A stretch of 64,000 bases of DNA from Deltaproteobacteria bacterium (GCA_019308745.1 JAFDHO010000003.1:1-64000), one strand, 5' to 3'; shown: positions 11,207 through 21,063, counted from the stretch's first letter. The notes: a model not told the origin generated them from the sequence alone. Program-made: numbers and translations.

Positions 11207-11240
11207 TTGACAAGCCATTGTTAGGGTAGTAGGAATAATA
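11207..11240 (+). promoter_or_regulatory. Candidate sigma70 promoter for the rpsF operon
   Basis: ttgaca (11207-11212), 17-nt spacer, taggaataat -10-like region, upstream of rpsF. Confidence 0.5.
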
Positions 11241-11262
11241 AATTTGTATACTCAATCTCTTC

Positions 11263-11301
11263 GTTCCGTCCGGGCGATCGAGCCACGGGTGAGGGCGGGA
11301 C
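11263..11301 (+). promoter_or_regulatory. rpsF leader hairpin, candidate S6:S18 autoregulatory element
   Basis: 9-bp stem GTTCCGTCC/GGGCGGGAC enclosing a GGC-GCC mini-hairpin and an asymmetric bulge CACGGGTGA. Confidence 0.45.
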
Positions 11302-11335
11302 CATAAATAAATCAAGGCCGAGAGGAGATTTTCCA

Positions 11336-11770
11336 ATGAGACACTACGAGACCATCTTTATTCTGAATCCGACCCTCGGGGAAGACGAATATAAGGAGAC
11401 CCTGGGGAAGTATTCCACCATAATCGAAAAATCAAAGGGCTCTCTCATCAAGACCGAGGAGTGGGGAAAGCAAGACCTCGCCTATACGGTCAAGAAATTT
11501 GAAAAGGGATTCTATGTCCTCTTTGACTACTGCGGCACCCCCGGAATAACCGACAGAATGGAAAGAGATATGAAGATCGACGACAGGGTGCTGAAGTTCC
11601 AAACGGTCAAGCTCGCAGACCAGGCAGATCCCGAGAAACTGAGACAGGAGGCGGAATCGGCTTCGAGCGGAAAAGAGGAGCCCGAAGAAGGGCCGGGTGC
11701 CCCCGAGGAAACGGAAACGGGAGCGGAGAAAGACACGACCGGCACTGAAGAGGTAGGCGATGGCGTATAA
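11336..11770 (+). CDS. rpsF: 30S ribosomal protein S6
   Basis: [65 protein letters not shown]. Confidence 0.97.
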   Translation: MRHYETIFILNPTLGEDEYKETLGKYSTIIEKSKGSLIKTEEWGKQDLAYTVKKFEKGFYVLFDYCGTPGITDRMERDMKIDDRVLKFQTVKLADQADPEKLRQEAESASSGKEEPEEGPGAPEETETGAEKDTTGTEEVGDGV

Positions 11771-12011
11771 TAGAAACAGGCGAAGAGTTAGCTATCACAG
11801 AAGAAAGATATGCAAGTTTTGCGCTGACAGCAGCTTGGCAATAGATTACAAGGACCCAAGGACCTTAAGGACCTTTACTACGGAAAGGGGTAAGATTGTC
11901 CCCAGGAGGATTTCCGGCAATTGTGCCAAGCACCAGAGGATGCTCACGACGGCAATAAAGAGGGCCAGAAACATTGCCCTCCTGCCCTTCACGACGTCGA
12001 TCTTGAGGTAG
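11760..12011 (+). CDS. rpsR: 30S ribosomal protein S18
   Basis: [70 protein letters not shown]. Confidence 0.98.
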   Translation: MAYNRNRRRVSYHRRKICKFCADSSLAIDYKDPRTLRTFTTERGKIVPRRISGNCAKHQRMLTTAIKRARNIALLPFTTSILR

Positions 12012-12048
12012 GGGACAACCAGGGCTTTTTGCCGAACCCCTAAGTTGC

Positions 12049-13029
12049 ATGGTTTTGGAAACCATTCACGGTTCGCCTGTCCTGAAATCCATGAAAATAA
12101 ATGACTTACTTGGCTGTACGGGAGCGGCTTTTGTCCTCCTCTTTGTCTCTTCCTGGGTCCCCTTTGTTGGTCCGTTTTTTAGCCTGCTGGCACCCTTGCC
12201 GTTTCTTTTCTATTCCTCAAAACTGGGCCCCTATGAAGGAATCAAGGTAGGAGTCATTGCCGTTCTTTTGACAAGCCTCGTTGCCGCGCTGGCGGGGGTT
12301 TCTCAGCTCATATTCCTGGCTATTGAATTGGGTCTCCTGGGCATTGTCGTCTCCGAGTGCTATCGGAGGGGATATTCCTTTGGGTCCACCCTATTGGCTG
12401 GGACGACGTTCTTGCTTATATTCGGCGTCCTCATCCTCTTCTCTCTGGGCCTGGCAAAGAACATGGGACCCTTTGAGTTGGTGAAGAGCTACTTCCAGGT
12501 AAACCTCAAGGAGTCCATGACGACCTATGAGAATCTGGGATGGGATGAGGCAAAAATAAAACAGTTTGAGGAGTATGCCAAGATCCTGGTGAACATCATG
12601 GCAAGGATCTATCCCTCATTAATGATTATTGGAGCAGGTTTTGTGGTGTGGCTCAACATGATCCTGAGCAGACACCTATTCAGGCTAAGAAACCTTAAAT
12701 ACCCTGATTTTGCTCCCATGGACAGGTGGCGCGCGCCAGAGCACCTGGTGTGGGGGGTGATAGGGGCCGGTTTTTCTTTATTTTTGCCCGTAAGTAGTGT
12801 AAAGTCCGTGGGCATCAATGTGCTGCTGGTCCTGCTGGTGGTCTATGTATTTCAAGGTTTATCCATCATTTTGTTTTTCCTAAATAAATACCGTGTCCCG
12901 TCCTGGATAAGGGTAGGGATTTACCTGCTGATCCTTTTGCAGCAGATCTTTCTCATTGGGCTGGCCATGGTGGGGCTTTTTGACCAATGGATCGATTTCA
13001 GAAAGATACACAGTAAGAGAAGGAATTAA
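12049..13029 (+). CDS. DUF2232 (YybS-like) multi-TM membrane protein
   Basis: Polytopic membrane protein between rpsR and rplI, the usual DUF2232 context. Confidence 0.75.
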   Translation: MVLETIHGSPVLKSMKINDLLGCTGAAFVLLFVSSWVPFVGPFFSLLAPLPFLFYSSKLGPYEGIKVGVIAVLLTSLVAALAGVSQLIFLAIELGLLGIVVSECYRRGYSFGSTLLAGTTFLLIFGVLILFSLGLAKNMGPFELVKSYFQVNLKESMTTYENLGWDEAKIKQFEEYAKILVNIMARIYPSLMIIGAGFVVWLNMILSRHLFRLRNLKYPDFAPMDRWRAPEHLVWGVIGAGFSLFLPVSSVKSVGINVLLVLLVVYVFQGLSIILFFLNKYRVPSWIRVGIYLLILLQQIFLIGLAMVGLFDQWIDFRKIHSKRRN

Positions 13030-13053
13030 TCGGAAACAGGAGGCGGTTCTTTC

Positions 13054-13500
13054 ATGAGAGTTATTCTGAGGCAGGATATGAGTGAATTGGGCTTGGAAGG
13101 GGATATCGTCAACGTGGCGGACGGCTATGCACGAAACTACCTCATCCCCAAGGGGATTGCCCTGGAAGCCAATAGGCAGAATATCAAATTCTTTGAGACC
13201 CAGAAGAAGAAGATCGAGATCAAGAGGCTGAGGGCCACGGAAGAAGCAGAGAAGATCAAGGAAAGGCTGGCCGATGTGGTCGTTACGATTGCCCAAAAGG
13301 CCGGGGAAGAAGAGAGATTGTACGGGTCGGTGACGAGCATGGATATCGCCGGCCATTTGGAAAAGCAGGGCATAACGATCGATAGGAAGAAGATCGTCCT
13401 CGAAAAACCCATCAAGGCCCTCGGGGAATACGAGGTGCCAATAAAGATCTATCCAGGGGTGGTGGGATCGATTAAGGTAGAGGTCGTCCAGGAGAAATAG
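13054..13500 (+). CDS. rplI: 50S ribosomal protein L9
   Basis: MRVILRQDMSELGLEGDIVNVADGYARNYLIPKGIALEA. Confidence 0.97.
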   Translation: MRVILRQDMSELGLEGDIVNVADGYARNYLIPKGIALEANRQNIKFFETQKKKIEIKRLRATEEAEKIKERLADVVVTIAQKAGEEERLYGSVTSMDIAGHLEKQGITIDRKKIVLEKPIKALGEYEVPIKIYPGVVGSIKVEVVQEK

Positions 13501-13543
13501 ATCAGCAGGGGGAAAGGCGGAAGACCTTACAGGCAAATAGAGC

Positions 13544-14905
13544 ATGGCTCAAGCAAAGGAAAAGATAATCACTCCGTCCCTCAAGGTACCACCCAACAAC
13601 AACGAGGCAGAACAGGCAGTTCTGGCCAGTATTCTGATCAACAACGATGCTATGAACCATGTCATGGACATCCTCTCCCCCGACGACTTCTATCGGGAAC
13701 CCCATATCTACCTCTTCCAGGGGATGGTTGACCTTTACAACAACAACGAGCCAATTGATCTCATAACCCTCTCCCAGTATCTTTCCAAGAAAAAACTACT
13801 GGAAAAATCGGGAGGGAATGACTACCTAGCGTCCCTGGTTGATGCCGTGTCCACATCTGCCGGCGTGGTCTACCATGCCCGTATTGTCCGTGACCTATCC
13901 GTGAGGAGAAAGCTCATCCATCAGTGTTCGGCCATATCGGATGCCTGTTTCCAGGACTGGCATGAGACGGAATCTTTGCTGGATATGGCCGAGCAGTCCA
14001 TTTTCGGCATTGCGGAAGAGAAGGTGGGGGAAGGGTTTTCCACCCTCAATGATGTGGTGAAGGAGAGTTTCAAAAGGCTTGAAAGTGTTGCCGAACACGA
14101 AGGTTTTGTCACCGGAGTCCCGACCGATTTCCATGATTTTGACCAACTGACTGCCGGCCTTCAGCCAACAGACCTGATTATCATTGCCGGAAGGCCGAGC
14201 ATGGGAAAGACGGCCCTTGCCCTGAACATCGGCTACAATGCCGCTGCCAAGACCAAGAAAGGGGTGGCCATTTTCTCCCTGGAAATGTCCAAACTCCACC
14301 TGGGGATGAGGCTGTTGGGTTTTCACGCAGGGATCAATGCCACCAAGCTCAGGACGGGCTTCCTGAAAGACACGGACTGGATGAAACTGACCGAGTCGGC
14401 TAATTCCCTCTCTGAGCTGCCCGTTTACATTGATGATGACTCTGGACTGAGTGTCCTGGAAATGAAGGCAAAGTGCAGGAGGCTCATGAAGAAGCAGGAC
14501 TTATGCCTTGTTGTTATCGACTATCTCCAATTGATCCAGGGGAGACAGTCCGCTGAGTCAAGGCAGCTCGAGATCTCGGAGATATCAAGGTCTTTGAAGG
14601 CCCTTGCCAAGGATCTGAATGTCCCCGTTCTCGCCCTTTCCCAGCTCAACAGGAAGGTAGAGGATCGTCCCAACAAGCGCCCTCAGCTCTCTGACCTCAG
14701 GGAGAGCGGGGCCATAGAGCAAGACGCCGACGTTATCGCCTTTATCTACAGGGACGAGGTCTATCACCCCAGCACGGAAGAGAACAGGAACGTGGCAGAG
14801 ATCATCTTGGCGAAACAGCGCAACGGGCCCACCGGTTACTTCAAGCTGTATTTTGACAAGGAGTACACCCGTTTTCGCAATTACACCGAAGAGGAATATC
14901 CGTAA
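13544..14905 (+). CDS. dnaB: Replicative DNA helicase
   Basis: PPNNNEAEQAVLASILINNDA; LIIIAGRPSMGKTALALNI; DLRESGAIEQDADVIAFIYRDEVY. Confidence 0.98.
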   Translation: MAQAKEKIITPSLKVPPNNNEAEQAVLASILINNDAMNHVMDILSPDDFYREPHIYLFQGMVDLYNNNEPIDLITLSQYLSKKKLLEKSGGNDYLASLVDAVSTSAGVVYHARIVRDLSVRRKLIHQCSAISDACFQDWHETESLLDMAEQSIFGIAEEKVGEGFSTLNDVVKESFKRLESVAEHEGFVTGVPTDFHDFDQLTAGLQPTDLIIIAGRPSMGKTALALNIGYNAAAKTKKGVAIFSLEMSKLHLGMRLLGFHAGINATKLRTGFLKDTDWMKLTESANSLSELPVYIDDDSGLSVLEMKAKCRRLMKKQDLCLVVIDYLQLIQGRQSAESRQLEISEISRSLKALAKDLNVPVLALSQLNRKVEDRPNKRPQLSDLRESGAIEQDADVIAFIYRDEVYHPSTEENRNVAEIILAKQRNGPTGYFKLYFDKEYTRFRNYTEEEYP

Positions 14906-14923
14906 ACCACAGGAGTCTCGACT

Positions 14924-16627
14924 ATAGAAAAGGTATACGGCAAGACAAGCGGGCTCAAGGCAAGTCAGCTGAAGCGCCTCCAGAACATGTACCGACGAAA
15001 GGCGTCTCCCCACGAGATCATTTCCCATGACCTAGCACGCCAACTATCTAACATTTCAATGGAAATCAAGAGGCAGGTCGGCCTCCTGGTGACGAGAAAG
15101 GGGGATATGGCCCAGGTCATTGTGGGGGACAACAGGCGTATCTGGATACCCGATCTGAGCAGGTACAGGAAGGGGCCCGGTCGCTTGAAGGGAGTGAGAA
15201 TGATCCATACCCACCTGAATGGAGAGGCCCTCAGTGAAGAAGACATCACGGACCTGGTCCTGTTGGGCCTCGACCTCATGGTCTGCATCCAGGTGGATGA
15301 AAGGGGTATCCCGGGCCCCATCTCCTATGCGCATATTCTTCCCAAGAACCACAGGGGACAGGGCTGGAGCATTACGAAGGTGCCTGATATCGGCCGGCTG
15401 GCCGTGGATTTCCAGGAGATGATAAGGTCCCTTGAGGACGAACTGGCCAAATCCAACGGGTCGAGTTTGGTGGAGGGAGTCCCTGCAGACAGGGCCGTTT
15501 TGGTAAGCGTGACCACTGGATCTCCATGGAAGGCAAGGGAATCTCTTGAGGAATTGAGGGAATTGGCCCTGTCAAATGAGCTTGAAGTGGTTGACGTGGT
15601 CTTTCAGCGCATCAAGAAGGCCGCCCCGGGATTCCTGATCGGGAGGGGAAAGCTCAGCGAATTGGCCCTCAGATGCCTTCAGGCAGGATCCAATTTGCTG
15701 ATATTTGACAATGAACTGACACCTGCTCAAGTCAAGGCCCTGACAGATCACACGGATCTCAAGATCATAGACCGGAGCCAACTCATCCTTGACATATTTG
15801 CCAGGAGGGCCGTGACCCGGGAGGGAAAGATCCAGGTGGAGCTTGCCCAGCTCAAGTATCTCCTGCCAAGACTTGCCACCAAGAACACGGCCATGTCCAG
15901 GCTCACAGGTGGGATCGGCGGAAGAGGTCCCGGAGAAACGAAGCTTGAGATAAACAGGAGGCGCGTGAGGGAGCGAATCGCACGTCTCAACAAGGAATTG
16001 AAGAAGATCAAGGAGCAGAGAGAAGACCGGCGCAAGTTGAGGAACTCCAGGGGCCTGCCCGTCATATCTATCGTGGGTTACGCAAATGCCGGCAAATCAA
16101 CGCTCCTCAACAACTTGACGCTCAGCAATGTCGGGGTCCGGGACCGTTTCTTCGAAACCCTGGATCCGAGCAGTCGAAGGTTGCGGTTTCCTCGGGAGCG
16201 GGAAGCGATCATCACCGATACGGTCGGTTTTATCAGAGACCTTCCAAAGGACCTGTTCGAAGCCTTTGCAGCAACACTGGAGGAACTCAGGGACGCAGAC
16301 CTCTTGCTCCACGTGGTAGATGCGAGTAGCCCGCGTATGGAGGAGCAGATAGGGGCCGTTGACCTAATTTTGGAAAAGCTAAATCTTCTCCAGGTCCCGA
16401 CCCTCTTGGTCCTCAACAAATGCGATCTCATCGGGAGGCGGAAAGCCACTCGTTACGCCCAGAGGCTGAGCGGAGTCGCCATCTCAGCCATCCATCAGGA
16501 GACCTTTTCCCCGCTGCTCCACAGGATAGAGCAGGGCATATGGCCCGGCTCTACCAGCCCCGGGACCTCCAGAGGGTTCCATTTCTGGCAATCACGAGGC
16601 CCTCGCACTGCCCGATCGAGTCAATAA
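14924..16627 (+). CDS. hflX: GTPase HflX; probable AUA start at 14924 (first ATG is 14987)
   Basis: VYGKTSGLKASQLKRLQNMYRRK N-terminal motif lies upstream of the first ATG; TGGIGGRGPGETKLE, VGYANAGKSTLLN, TDTVGFIRDLP. Confidence 0.92.
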   Translation: MEKVYGKTSGLKASQLKRLQNMYRRKASPHEIISHDLARQLSNISMEIKRQVGLLVTRKGDMAQVIVGDNRRIWIPDLSRYRKGPGRLKGVRMIHTHLNGEALSEEDITDLVLLGLDLMVCIQVDERGIPGPISYAHILPKNHRGQGWSITKVPDIGRLAVDFQEMIRSLEDELAKSNGSSLVEGVPADRAVLVSVTTGSPWKARESLEELRELALSNELEVVDVVFQRIKKAAPGFLIGRGKLSELALRCLQAGSNLLIFDNELTPAQVKALTDHTDLKIIDRSQLILDIFARRAVTREGKIQVELAQLKYLLPRLATKNTAMSRLTGGIGGRGPGETKLEINRRRVRERIARLNKELKKIKEQREDRRKLRNSRGLPVISIVGYANAGKSTLLNNLTLSNVGVRDRFFETLDPSSRRLRFPREREAIITDTVGFIRDLPKDLFEAFAATLEELRDADLLLHVVDASSPRMEEQIGAVDLILEKLNLLQVPTLLVLNKCDLIGRRKATRYAQRLSGVAISAIHQETFSPLLHRIEQGIWPGSTSPGTSRGFHFWQSRGPRTARSSQ

Positions 16628-17597
16628 AGGCCGTTCCTTCTTTGGGATGCATGACAAAGACCCCCGTTGCCAGGGCATCGGCTTCCATGGCAGAGCGGGC
16701 CCTCACCGAAACGCTCGTGTTCAATTCAGGGGAAAGGCCTGTGCGTGGATCCACGATGTGATGGAACATCTTCTCCCTGTCAAAGTAGATCTCATAGTTG
16801 CCGGAGGTGGCAACCCCCCCAGTCCTCACGTGTATGACATCAGGGTAGTTCTTGTTCTTCGAGGGATCTTCTATGGCTATTGTCCAGGGCTTGTTTTCGC
16901 TCTTGGAACCTCTGGTCATGATATCACCGCCGGCATTGACTAGGTGATTTTGGACGCCCTTCTTGGCTAGCAGCCCGGAGGCCCTGTCCACGATGTAACC
17001 CTTGGCGATTCCGTCGAGGGTTATGCCCATGCCGGGTCTCCTGAACCGTATGCCGCGCCTTTCAAGCTCGATTTTGTCACTCCCGACGAGTTGGGCCGCT
17101 TCCCTCAGTTTTCTCCGCGGGGGCATTGCCTTGCCTTTCGCGCCGACGGATTCTTGAAAGAGATCCACGATGGGTTTGACGGTGACGTCGAAGGCCCCGC
17201 CGCTCAAGCGGTAGTAATCCAAGGAACGCTCAAGTACGTGATGCAGTTCGGGGGGGACATCCCGGAGGTATCCCTCCCTGTTGAGCATGGCAAGGGCTGT
17301 TTGGTCACCAAAACGACTCAGCAGTCCGCTCAACCTGTCTATTTCCTCGAATGCCTGCCCCATGGCCTGCTGGGCTTCATCCCTGGAAGGGTGTATCAGC
17401 GTCATGGATACGAAGGTCCCCATGGCGAGCCTGGTTTCTGAGACCTTGTAAAGCCTTCTGTTGAATTTGACGGCCTCTGCAGCCACGGGTGCAAGCCCGG
17501 CAGAGAAGAGTCCGATTCCAAGCACGCCGGAGAACCTCAAGAATGCCCTTCTGTCCATCATCCTATCCGGGCACGATGATTTCGTCCTCTCTTTCAT
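16551..17597 (-). CDS. apbE: FAD:protein FMN transferase
   Basis: LAMGTFVSMTLIHP; SGGAFDVTVKPI; GITLDGIAKGYIVDRA; NAGGDIMTRG; HHIVDPRTG. Confidence 0.93.
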   Translation of the reverse strand: MKERTKSSCPDRMMDRRAFLRFSGVLGIGLFSAGLAPVAAEAVKFNRRLYKVSETRLAMGTFVSMTLIHPSRDEAQQAMGQAFEEIDRLSGLLSRFGDQTALAMLNREGYLRDVPPELHHVLERSLDYYRLSGGAFDVTVKPIVDLFQESVGAKGKAMPPRRKLREAAQLVGSDKIELERRGIRFRRPGMGITLDGIAKGYIVDRASGLLAKKGVQNHLVNAGGDIMTRGSKSENKPWTIAIEDPSKNKNYPDVIHVRTGGVATSGNYEIYFDREKMFHHIVDPRTGLSPELNTSVSVRARSAMEADALATGVFVMHPKEGTAFIDSIGQCEGLVIARNGTLWRSRGW

Positions 17598-17620
17598 GAC
17601 AATCCTCCGATTGACAAAAA

Positions 17621-17794
17621 TGAGACCTTTTCACGGTTGCCGGGAAATGTGGAGACCTTTGAAGATCTTTCCCGCAAATTGCCGGTACCTCCTGGCGCTC
17701 GGTGAATCCGGCAGGAACTCCTGCCGTTTTCATTATGCTTTGGACCGGGGCAAGCGCGTTGCCGTCACCAAAATGGGTTGTCCAAAGGTCTCAT
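17621..17794. repeat. Nested inverted repeats in the 5' leader region of apbE
   Basis: TGAGACCTTT (17621-17630) / AAAGGTCTCA (17784-17793) enclosing the hairpin CGGCAGGA-AC-TCCTGCCG near 17709-17726. Confidence 0.6.
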
Positions 17795-17928
17795 ATGAAA
17801 CGCGCTGCGCTTCAAACCCAACACTCGTGGAAAGGGGTTTCCTCTCAAAATGGTTCCCGGACACCGGTTCGTTTTCTATCACGTGAAGGGGAAGATGGCA
17901 ATAGATTTGTTGGTCCCTTTGGATCGAC

Positions 17929-18948
17929 CTATTTGTTTCCCAGGAAAGGCGTCTCTCCTAGGGGCCTGCCGGAGAGCAGGTTGAGGAGCACGAAAGAGAC
18001 CAGGCCAAAAAAGATAGTGGGGAAAAAGACCACGGCGTGCCACAATATGGCGGCAGAGAGGGCTTCTTCCCTGCCCACCCCGAAGAATATGAAACCGTAC
18101 TGGACAGAAAGGTGAAAGGTGCCCACATAACCCGGTGCCGAAGGGATCATGACCCCAAAGCTCGCCATGCTCATGATGAGGAAGGCCGCGAGGAAGGGAA
18201 GATCGAGCCCCAAGGCCTTTTCCACGAGATCCACCTGGTAAAGGTTCAGGAACCAGACGAAGAGGGAGTAAAAGATGAGCAAGGCCCATTTCTCAGGGTT
18301 TTTCACCATGACAATCCCCAGGCTGAAATTCCTGATTATCTCAACGATCCTTCTTCGGGGTCTGCCGGGGAGGAAGAACAGTATCTTTTCGAAAAGCGTC
18401 AGGAAGAACTCCGTCTTGTAACGCAGGCACAGGAGGAGCAGGAGGAAGATGAGATAGGATGGAAGCAATATAAAGCCCGTTATCCGCAATTTGTTTGAGA
18501 CGGATTGCCATTCGGCCGTGAATTCCGTACCAAGAAGGCCTATCACGAGTATGAGGAGCAGGGTGAAGCCATCGAAGAGCCTTTCTATCACGATGGTACC
18601 AAAGGCCGAGCTGGCGCTGATCTTTTCCCTCTGCCCCAGGTAATTGGCCCTGATGAACTCCCCCATCCTTGCTGGGAAGATGCAGTTGGCCCCAAAGCCA
18701 ATAAGCGTCGTGGCAAGTCTGTTGCAAAAGCCCGTCGCTTTGATGGGCTCCAGCAGGATGGCCCATCTCCAGGTCCGAACCACAAACTGGAAAAAGGCCA
18801 GGAGAATGATGAGGACAATATAGAAAGGATCTGCCGACCTGGTGAGATCCCAGACCCTCGCCAGGTCCACATCCCTGAGGGCGAGGTACACGAACAAGGC
18901 GCTCAGGAAGAGCCCGATCCAAACCTTCAGGTTTACAGACTTGGTCAA
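17929..18948 (-). CDS. Lysylphosphatidylglycerol synthase TM region / UPF0104 flippase-like membrane protein
   Basis: Polytopic; IGFGANCIFPARMGEFIRANYLG and MIPSAPGYVGTFHLSVQYG. Confidence 0.85.
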   Translation of the reverse strand: MTKSVNLKVWIGLFLSALFVYLALRDVDLARVWDLTRSADPFYIVLIILLAFFQFVVRTWRWAILLEPIKATGFCNRLATTLIGFGANCIFPARMGEFIRANYLGQREKISASSAFGTIVIERLFDGFTLLLILVIGLLGTEFTAEWQSVSNKLRITGFILLPSYLIFLLLLLCLRYKTEFFLTLFEKILFFLPGRPRRRIVEIIRNFSLGIVMVKNPEKWALLIFYSLFVWFLNLYQVDLVEKALGLDLPFLAAFLIMSMASFGVMIPSAPGYVGTFHLSVQYGFIFFGVGREEALSAAILWHAVVFFPTIFFGLVSFVLLNLLSGRPLGETPFLGNK

Positions 18949-19982
18949 CCTATTCTCGCCCCCTCAACGGATCCCGATATGGCAGGTGCCTGACGACCCT
19001 TCAGCACCTCTCTGGCGTCCTCGACGTCGCGGGCAATCTGCTGGGCCAGGTCTTCCACGCTCTCGAAGGGCATTTCGTCCCTCAGGCGATGGATGAAGTT
19101 GATCCTGATGGTCTTTCCCAAGAGGTCGCCTGAGAAACCCAGCAGGTGGGTTTCCACGCTCAACGGGTTGTCTCCCCCAAAGGTGGGGTTGTAACCGATA
19201 TTCGTTACCCCGTCGTAGGTTCCCTCTTCCAAAAGCACGGTTACGGCATAGACCCCCTTCTTTGGTATCAATTCATCGATGAGCCTCAAATTGGCGGTAG
19301 GAAACCCCAGGAGCCTCCCCCCTCTGCCGGCCCCCTTGATAACCGTTCCGGAGACCTGGTAGTGTCTCCCGAGGAAGACCTCGGCTTCTGCAATCCTCCC
19401 CTCCTGAACGAGCTTTCTTATGGATGTGCTGGATACGAGTTTGTTATCGACGTAGACGGGAGCCACAACATGGACGGTAAACCCCAATTTGTCTCCCAGT
19501 TCTCGGAGCAGGGCGATATCTCCCTTACGATCGTACCCGAAGGTGTAGTCGTATCCTACGACGATCTCCTTGATGCCCATTTTACCCACGAGGATTTTCT
19601 CCACAAAGTCCGGGGCAGAGATGGAGGCAAATTCCCGGGTAAAGGGGGTGCACAGGATCACGTCGATCCCCGCCTCCCCTATGAGTTCCAATTTCTGTTG
19701 AGTCGGGGTGATCAGGGGGGGGCCGTTCCCCGGTTTCATGACCCGTACCGGGTGGGGCTCAAAGGTCATGACGATCGATTGGCCTTTCAAGGCCTGTGCC
19801 CTTTCCCGGGTCTTGCGAAAGAGTTCCAGGTGTCCCTTGTGGACCCCGTCGAAGTTACCAATGGTAAGAACAGGATTCTCTAAGGGGTGTCTCAGTTCAT
19901 CGAGTCCTCTGATGATTTCCATGTGTCTCGCGTGCTCTCCAAGAAAAATCGGCCCAATATGGATGAGGGACATGCTCAGCAA
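18945..19982 (-). CDS. ribF: Bifunctional riboflavin kinase/FAD synthetase (start likely 19922)
   Basis: VLTIGNFDGVHKGHLELFRK; STSIRKLVQEG; GRLLGFPTANL; GVTNIGYNPTF. Confidence 0.95.
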   Translation of the reverse strand: MLSMSLIHIGPIFLGEHARHMEIIRGLDELRHPLENPVLTIGNFDGVHKGHLELFRKTRERAQALKGQSIVMTFEPHPVRVMKPGNGPPLITPTQQKLELIGEAGIDVILCTPFTREFASISAPDFVEKILVGKMGIKEIVVGYDYTFGYDRKGDIALLRELGDKLGFTVHVVAPVYVDNKLVSSTSIRKLVQEGRIAEAEVFLGRHYQVSGTVIKGAGRGGRLLGFPTANLRLIDELIPKKGVYAVTVLLEEGTYDGVTNIGYNPTFGGDNPLSVETHLLGFSGDLLGKTIRINFIHRLRDEMPFESVEDLAQQIARDVEDAREVLKGRQAPAISGSVEGARIG

Positions 19983-20067
19983 ACAGGATCAGGCCGTCAT
20001 TTTAGGGATTGACATGAACTGCCTGATAATATAAATATTTAACAAAAAATATCAACTCTATTTCCGT

Positions 20068-20154
20068 GCCGAAGTGGCGGAATTGGTAGACGCGCTAGGT
20101 TCAGGGTCTAGTGGGCGTAGGCCTGTAGGGGTTCGAGTCCCCTCTTCGGCACCA
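20068..20154 (+). tRNA. tRNA-Leu (anticodon CAG), CCA encoded
   Basis: Acceptor GCCGAAG/CTTCGGC; anticodon stem-loop CTAGG-TTCAGGG-TCTAG; long variable arm; T-arm GGGGTTCGAGTCCCC; ACCA end. Confidence 0.97.
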
Positions 20155-20162
20155 TGAAACTC

Positions 20163-20200
20163 AAAGGGGTCAGCGAAGAAAGAATCGTTGACCCCTTTTC
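20163..20200 (+). terminator. Intrinsic terminator after tRNA-Leu
   Basis: AAAGGGGTCAGC ... GTTGACCCCTTT stem followed by a short T tract. Confidence 0.7.
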
Positions 20201-20547
20201 TATCGTCCAAAGTAAAGACCACCAGGTGCCTGGACTCGTTCATCCACTGGGCAAGGGTCTGAATCCTCTGGTCCAGATCTTTCCCCATCATGATCATGCC
20301 TCCACAATGTATCTGGAAGATCATAAAAGACTTCCTGAGCACCTCTCGCCCACACGCTAACACACCACGAACATTTTGTTTATGAATCTCTTTTTGGAGA
20401 TGCTCCTGTCTTTAAGCGGTCCAGGAGGGCCCTGGCTCTTCCCAAGGGAACGCTTGGTAAAACAAAAGGCTTCCAGGTCAAATGGGTCGTCCCTGGCCCC
20501 TTCACAATCTTCTCGGGGGAGGGCCTAGAAAGGCTTGGGGAATTGGC

Positions 20548-21063
20548 TTAGCTGTTCTTGGCTTTCAAGAGGTATTCAATATCCTGCAGGTCCTTTACGT
20601 TTTCCTTCCTTATCTTCTTTGTCTTAATCAGATCATCAATGCAAGGTATGCGAAAAAAAATATCCTGCTCTGGATCTTCCTTCAAGGTTGCTCTCTCATA
20701 GCAGGATCTGAATTCAATCAACTCCCCCTCGATATTTCGTACGGCCTCGTGGAAAAAGAGGTCAATCTTCCTAGGGCCTGCATAGACATGAATAATGGGT
20801 TTGCTGCTTTGCTCGGAGTCGGAAAGGTCACACCCTTTTTTTCCGAAATAGGACAGCACCTTCTCCTTTTGGCTCGAATCTACCCAGAAATCGTAGTCTG
20901 CTGTCAGCAAAGGGGCCCCGTAGAGGACAACGGCCCTGCGCCCTATGATAAGGTACCTGATCGCCATCCTGTTGAAGTCCTTGACGATATCGAAGAAATC
21001 TAATTCGACTTCCGGCTCCATATCGTCCCAAACCTTCTTATGTAGTCTTGTAGTGCTGACCAT
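20548..21063 (-). CDS. Nucleotidyltransferase-fold protein (DUF6036/AbiEii-like); likely start at 21021
   Basis: YLIIGRRAVVLYGAPLLTADYDFWVD resembles the GGxAv..yG.pR.T.DiDf motif of minimal NTases. Confidence 0.65.
   Translation of the reverse strand: MVSTTRLHKKVWDDMEPEVELDFFDIVKDFNRMAIRYLIIGRRAVVLYGAPLLTADYDFWVDSSQKEKVLSYFGKKGCDLSDSEQSSKPIIHVYAGPRKIDLFFHEAVRNIEGELIEFRSCYERATLKEDPEQDIFFRIPCIDDLIKTKKIRKENVKDLQDIEYLLKAKNS

Noticed and set aside
17600-17928. FMN riboswitch upstream of apbE
   Set aside because: Structured region present but the conserved FMN-aptamer core sequences are not recognisable.
20058-20363. ORF covering tRNA-Leu on the minus strand
   Set aside because: Contains the tRNA complement; not a credible protein.
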